DNA of 64,000 bases from Hofstenia miamia (Eukaryota; Xenacoelomorpha; Acoela), in contig SCFE01000021.1 of NCBI GenBank assembly GCA_004352715.1, positions 2,006,128 to 2,070,127 on the forward strand, given 5' to 3'. The position numbers and the translations under genes are program-made. The stretch's first letter is position 1. Every line of letters starts with the position of its first letter. Below are positions 59,571-64,000 of this stretch, one piece after another. The notes under the pieces were generated by a model that saw only the letters and a program-made list of their open reading frames with translations, had not been told where the DNA came from and searched no databases.

Positions 59571-61638
59571 TTACATACGTCGCACTTTTCCTTGTTTCCT
59601 CTGTTTGTTTTTCTTCATTTTCCTTGGCTGCGGAAGAGCATAGTCTTCATCTGAAGTTTCTAATTGACAATTGTATAATTAATGGTTTTCTCCAAGATTA
59701 TCAATTATTATCAAATTTAATATAATTCTCTAATATCCAATAATTAAAATAGTCACAGCAAATTTTGTAACAGATTTTGAGTATGTCATTGCCTTGGCAT
59801 ATTACATATACTTATGCAGTTTCTAAATGATTTAAATTTTTCTTTAAAATTGTGTTCATTTTTATTTCGAAACTACCTAATAAAGTTAGTGATCTTACCT
59901 GAAATGTCGTCACTTTCAATGTGACTATCACATGATGACATTGGGGACATCATTGTATCACGTTCTGAGAGTTCTGAAGAAGTTGAACTGCATTCTTCGC
60001 TTGCTAAATATTCAGATTTGTTAGCTAGTGCAACACGTTGGATTAGAATCTTAAGAAAAATTACTTACATTCATTCGCAATAACACCCATGACAATTTCC
60101 ATGGATTGACTTTGGTTTTCTGCTTCATTTTCTTTCATCTCTAATGTCGCTATGTCCTTGTAGAGATCTTCTAAAATGGCGAGTAAGTTTATACATCAAC
60201 ATCATGTAATAACTCACCGAGTACCTCCTTTACACTTCCATATGTTCTATTCGAAAACATCTAAATTAACTAAATCAACAAAATATTGAACTGAACATTG
60301 AAAGCACATGTATACTGTTAGTAATTAAGTGATATTTCCTGAAAACTATGAAATGCACTTAAATTTAAATGGATATTGTCTTTAGTACATAATTTTTCGC
60401 CTGTCATTGAGGTATAACTTGAATCCTATTCATCAATCTAACACTATACTATCATCAAAATGAGCACTATACTATCTGTAACATTAGACTGCCGTGATGC
60501 CGATTAATATAGATATAAGCTTATAGTAAAGCAGTTACCTTCTTGATGACTGAATTCCGACTAGCTTGAATGCAAAAATATGTAATATATATCTATTGGC
60601 TTGTTTATTCTAAGAGCGCAATTCAAATCTATTTCTTTGAATGGTTGCGCAACTGCTAATAATTTTGTTAATAACTCACTAGGATTGGTGCATTGTAAAT
60701 TATCAATAGTTAAAACGGCTTCTTAGGTAGGTCAAAATAACTCTCTTTATGGTAATTCCACATTTTATTTAGTCTTCCAAAAATTTATCAATAGGCTATC
60801 CATAAGACCAATGCTTCCAATTATATTTAAACGCGTACAACTTCTTAATCATTAACACTGATTAAATTACACATTTAAATGTGTTTGTGAATTTAATTAC
60901 GAATTGCTGTATTGTTTATCAGAGCATTTGCGATCCCGTAAATCATATCAATTATTGTTTATTATGAATCACTATTTTGTAATTGTTACGGAATTACAAT
61001 CTGCCGTTACGGAATTTCAATTTTAAATTTCTTATTTACAATTGCATCTTGTATTAAACTAGAAAGACGTTCTTGGACATGTATAGACACTAGGAAAGAA
61101 ACCAAAGAACATTTGTGTCGTTATTGCCGTCAAAATATCACATTCAGTATTCTTGAACATGATATTGCGGCTTGCTTCCATCTTTTATAAGAAATTGTGA
61201 AATATGTTTTCATGCTAGATTATATGGTGTCTTGATTTTGGTTGACAGATATTTACTGGTTTTTGTTGATCAGCTTAAGGAAAATTAATATAAAGTTGTT
61301 AATTACTTGGAAAACCTTGGACATTTCTCTAATCTTGAAAGTTTGATTAAAGAATGTATTCTTACCGTAAATTTTTCATTACCAGAACTCATTGGTTGTG
61401 AAGATGACGTTGATGGAGTTTCGTGTTCTGACATTTTTTTGCTACGATTTCTGTCACGATAGCGTTGTACAGCGGCTGCTTGTTTTCTTCTAAATTCACT
61501 TAATTGCTGTGGCCCTAAGGATTTCCTTGAGTTCTTTTTTCTCTCTGCATCTTTTCTTTTAAATTCTATCATGTTTTTTGCCTTTTGACGAAGACGCCAA
61601 GCATTCTGGCGTTCTGCATTTGTTTTTGGAGGAGTCAT
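59571..61638 (-). CDS. Unrecognised five-exon gene, basic and coiled-coil-like protein
   Basis: Minus-strand exons are 61638-61366, 60260-60218, 60170-60069, 60003-59899 and 59659-59579 (or running on to a stop at 59571). All introns have GT-AG borders, and reading phases 0, 1, 1, 1 match at every junction, which is unlikely by chance. The protein is about 203 residues. Exon 1 is strongly basic and helical (MTPPKTNAERQNAWRLRQKA, FKRKDAERKKNSRKSL, EFRRKQAAAVQRYRDRNRSK), then turns Ser/Thr-rich. Exons 2-3 give SNRTYGSVKEVLEDLYKDI and an acidic helix. Exon 4 is Ser/Glu/Asp-rich (SEECSSTSSELSERD). Exon 5 ends basic (RKMKKNKQRKQGKVR). The basic ends suggest nucleic-acid binding, but I know no function. 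If exon 5 splices on, an acceptor near 59425 would add QNTRNE and a stop. The start codon directly follows TTTTGCATTTTAG. Confidence 0.65.
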
Positions 61639-62502
61639 CTAAAATGCAAAAATCATAATATAAAAATGACACTTAAATTGTTTGAAATTCCTTAACTTAA
61701 TTTCGTAACATTTACTGAAAATTTTTTATTGGTTAATTTAGATTTTGAACTGGAAAACTTTATATATTACATTGATAATTTCTAAAAATCTTAGACAGTA
61801 AATTTTTTAGGTTCGAGATATAAATGTGTATGTTATAGTTTAAATAGAATTTGAATTATAAAAATTATAAAAGTTGAAACAGAATTGAGTAAAAGTTGAT
61901 CATTCAATATTCTCTGTAATATAATTTACCAATAGATGCTACTTAACGTCTTAAATGCAAGCAAGAAATGCAGATAAACCATTTTCAACATACTATAGTT
62001 ACATAAATTGATGTATGCAATTATATATGCATACCTGATACTTCTTTGGAAAGTAGTTGTAATTAGCCAAGCAGTTACCCTATTGCTGATTAATGAGTAG
62101 TCGATAAATTTGGGTTGCTTTATATAGTATGTTTGTTTATTCAAAAATATCAATATTATGATGTAAAGTTACCACAAACATCATAAACTTTTATTTATCA
62201 ATAAAAGTTTGCATGTGGTTGAAAAGAATCATTCACAAATGATTAACTATTTTTTCTTGCTTTCAATATACAACTTTAAATATTCAAATAGCTAAGACGT
62301 GATTTTTCTTTTGCAATCAATAAAATATCCAATTTTTCAAATATGCCATTAAGTAATTTTGGTTACAACGGAGTTAAATTAAAGACTTGTTTTTGCCATA
62401 CTAGTCTCACTTGAGGTATACCCTTCCAAGGAAACCATTTTAGTTAGATTTATAGTTTAGGTTCATTAAAATATGAATTTCTATATTCGCTTTGCGGAAC
62501 AA
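61639..62502. other. Upstream flank of the minus-strand gene, AT-rich
   Basis: No coding signal. It should hold the promoter or leader intron of the gene starting at 61638; no motif recognised. Confidence 0.5.
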
Positions 62503-62506
62503 TTAA

Positions 62507-63454
62507 CCCCTTCGGACCGAGACTTTTTAGGCCTGCTGAAATATTGTTTTCTACCTTTTGTGTTTGAAATAAATATGATAAAAGTTGGGAAATTTAATAT
62601 TGGAAAATTTTTCAATTTTTGAAAGCAATGAATAAATTTGAAATTTTGGGTCTCATGTCAAACATTCGGTCTGAAACGACATTTTATCACAATTTCATTC
62701 CTTTAATTTGTATTACTGCTAAGAAGATATATATCTAATATTCAACATGGTAATTGAAAATATTAATATTAGTGGTTAATTATGCTAATGAATCAAATTT
62801 ATTATAAGGTGCAATACATAATTTCATGTATAGGTTCGTGATAGTAACCAAGGAAAATGTTATACCATCGAGATTTCCATGTAATTGAATGTAATTATGT
62901 TTAGAAATATGGCACAATTGCGAGTTTTAGTCAAAGAAATAGATTACAGGTTGAACATTATAGTGAAGTTTTTCTATCTGCTTTTTTAGCTTGATAACTA
63001 GGGATAGCGCCCACTTGATTCCAACATTACAAACTCGTGAATCTCATTTCTTGTCGCTAGACCTACTTTTAGTGTTCAGGGGCAGAATATGTGTGTGAAG
63101 TGAGTTATCCAATGAGATCGACCCCTGTCGGTGAATCGGTCGATTGTCCAACACTTCACTATTGATATTATAAATTATAAGAAAAATATGAGAAAATAAA
63201 AATTCATCATGAATAAGAGGTGAGGAAATATTGAATAAATATCAAAAACCAAAAATTACATCTACATACATTTATTATTGTCTATTTGAATTTATATTTG
63301 AGCTGTTAGGAACCTAACAAATGTTATCGAAAAACTTGATGTTCATCATTTGTCAAAGTTATTAATATCCCATAGTTTCATGTATGGATAGTTGAAATAC
63401 AATTGATCAAAGACAAAAAATTCTATGGGTCATATATGGCCCGGTCTGAAGGGG
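62507..63454. mobile_element. piggyBac-type MITE flanked by TTAA
   Basis: The left end CCCCTTCGGACCGAG and the right end CCGGTCTGAAGGGG are inverted repeats with one or two mismatches. Each is bordered by TTAA (62503-62506 and 63455-63458), the piggyBac target site. The 948-bp inside has no transposase. A different-looking block at about 63000-63165 (GCGCCCACTTGATTCC ... GGTCGATTGTCC) may be a nested insertion. Confidence 0.85.
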
Positions 63455-63458
63455 TTAA

Positions 63459-64000
63459 ATATATTGATTATTCTATGATCAAGGGTCTCTTTGATGCGTG
63501 GTTACCCGCACCCATAATGTCTACTCAATCCACAGAACATTTGTAAAAGAACTGCACACTATTTACACGCACACCTGTAAAGTTTCGAAAAACTACCCAA
63601 GTCCACGCTTGTCAATGATTTTTGCTTTCTAAAGTTTAATGATTTAGTTTCCACTTGTTCCATTGGTTTAATCAAAATGTATTTGACTCACACCAGAGGA
63701 TATGAAATTTATTTTTGACTGGTATGGTATCAAATTTATTTTAATCGAAACAATACTGCTGAATTTAGCAAAGCCTAGTACAAAACCGAAAATGGCCATT
63801 TTCGCTTGTAATTTGTAGTAATTTTAATATCCTAAGCATGTGTCATAATTGTTTGTTATTTTTAGTATAAATGTATGTTTTATTACCGCCCTCTTTCGTT
63901 TGCATGTGTTAGTAGTGTTCAATTTGATAGTATGTTTGTATGTCGAGTCTACATCTTCAATTGATTGAAAAGTTTAGACGGATTCAGAGTAGGGATGTAC
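63459..64000. other. AT-rich DNA to the window end, no feature seen
   Basis: Only short accidental frames. AGTAGGGATGTAC at the very end resembles GTATAGGGATGTAC near 16496, too short to call a repeat. Confidence 0.5.

Noticed and set aside
63000-63170. Possible tRNA-derived SINE inside the piggyBac-type MITE
   Set aside because: A GGTCGATCTC word on the minus strand resembles a B box, but the A box is unconvincing and no target duplication was found.
1-64000. CRISPR arrays, bacterial operons, rRNA or tRNA genes
   Set aside because: None seen; the repeats present are microsatellites or transposon ends, and gene structure is eukaryotic.

Overview
The window is a piece of an AT-rich metazoan nuclear genome. 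Its genes are split by GT-AG introns, it is dense in degraded transposable elements, and it carries assembly gaps. There is no prokaryotic gene organisation. Gene content (JMJD6, a RUNDC3-type RUN-domain protein, RPUSD3), intron-rich structure, and the mixture of mariner, Tc1, hAT, piggyBac, LTR and non-LTR elements point to an invertebrate. A tunicate or a cnidarian would fit, but I cannot name the species from the sequence.

Layout. 1-3247: a duplicated block joined by a single N, then a broken mariner transposase. 3248-5560 (+): the last four exons of JMJD6; its N-terminal exons are not visible in the window. 5561-22680: no host gene seen; instead pieces of a CR1-like non-LTR family with a (TAG)n tail, a hAT element with clear ends and 8-bp target duplications, a two-copy local repeat, an unusual non-LTR retrotransposon with a zinc knuckle and a DVRVF-type nuclease-like end, and a piggyBac remnant. 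22681-45419 (+): a RUNDC3-like gene whose introns hold a GGCTCG-rich hAT-type MITE, an LTR-retrotransposon pol remnant and a DDE transposase remnant. 45639-56957 (+): RPUSD3, a mitochondrial pseudouridine-synthase-like gene; its 7.5 kb third intron holds a hAT element, a tandem duplication, a Helitron-like repeat, a Tc1 remnant and a hAT-type MITE. 59571-61638 (-): a five-exon gene of a family I do not recognise. 62507-63454: a TTAA-flanked piggyBac-type MITE. The rest is AT-rich intron or intergenic DNA.

Most interesting points. (1) RUNDC3-like and RPUSD3 lie head to tail, with about 200 bp between the stop codon and a strong 3' splice acceptor just before the RPUSD3 start. A splice acceptor also ends exactly at, or within a few bases of, the start codon of RUNDC3-like and of the minus-strand gene. 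This suggests spliced-leader trans-splicing and perhaps a two-gene operon. (2) RPUSD3 lacks the catalytic aspartate at its expected position. (3) The minus-strand gene has phase-compatible exons and a basic, coiled-coil-like N-terminus of unknown function. (4) Several elements have both ends and target duplications defined to the base.

Limits: exon models come from reading splice sites, reading phase and remembered family patterns. No search or transcript data were used.
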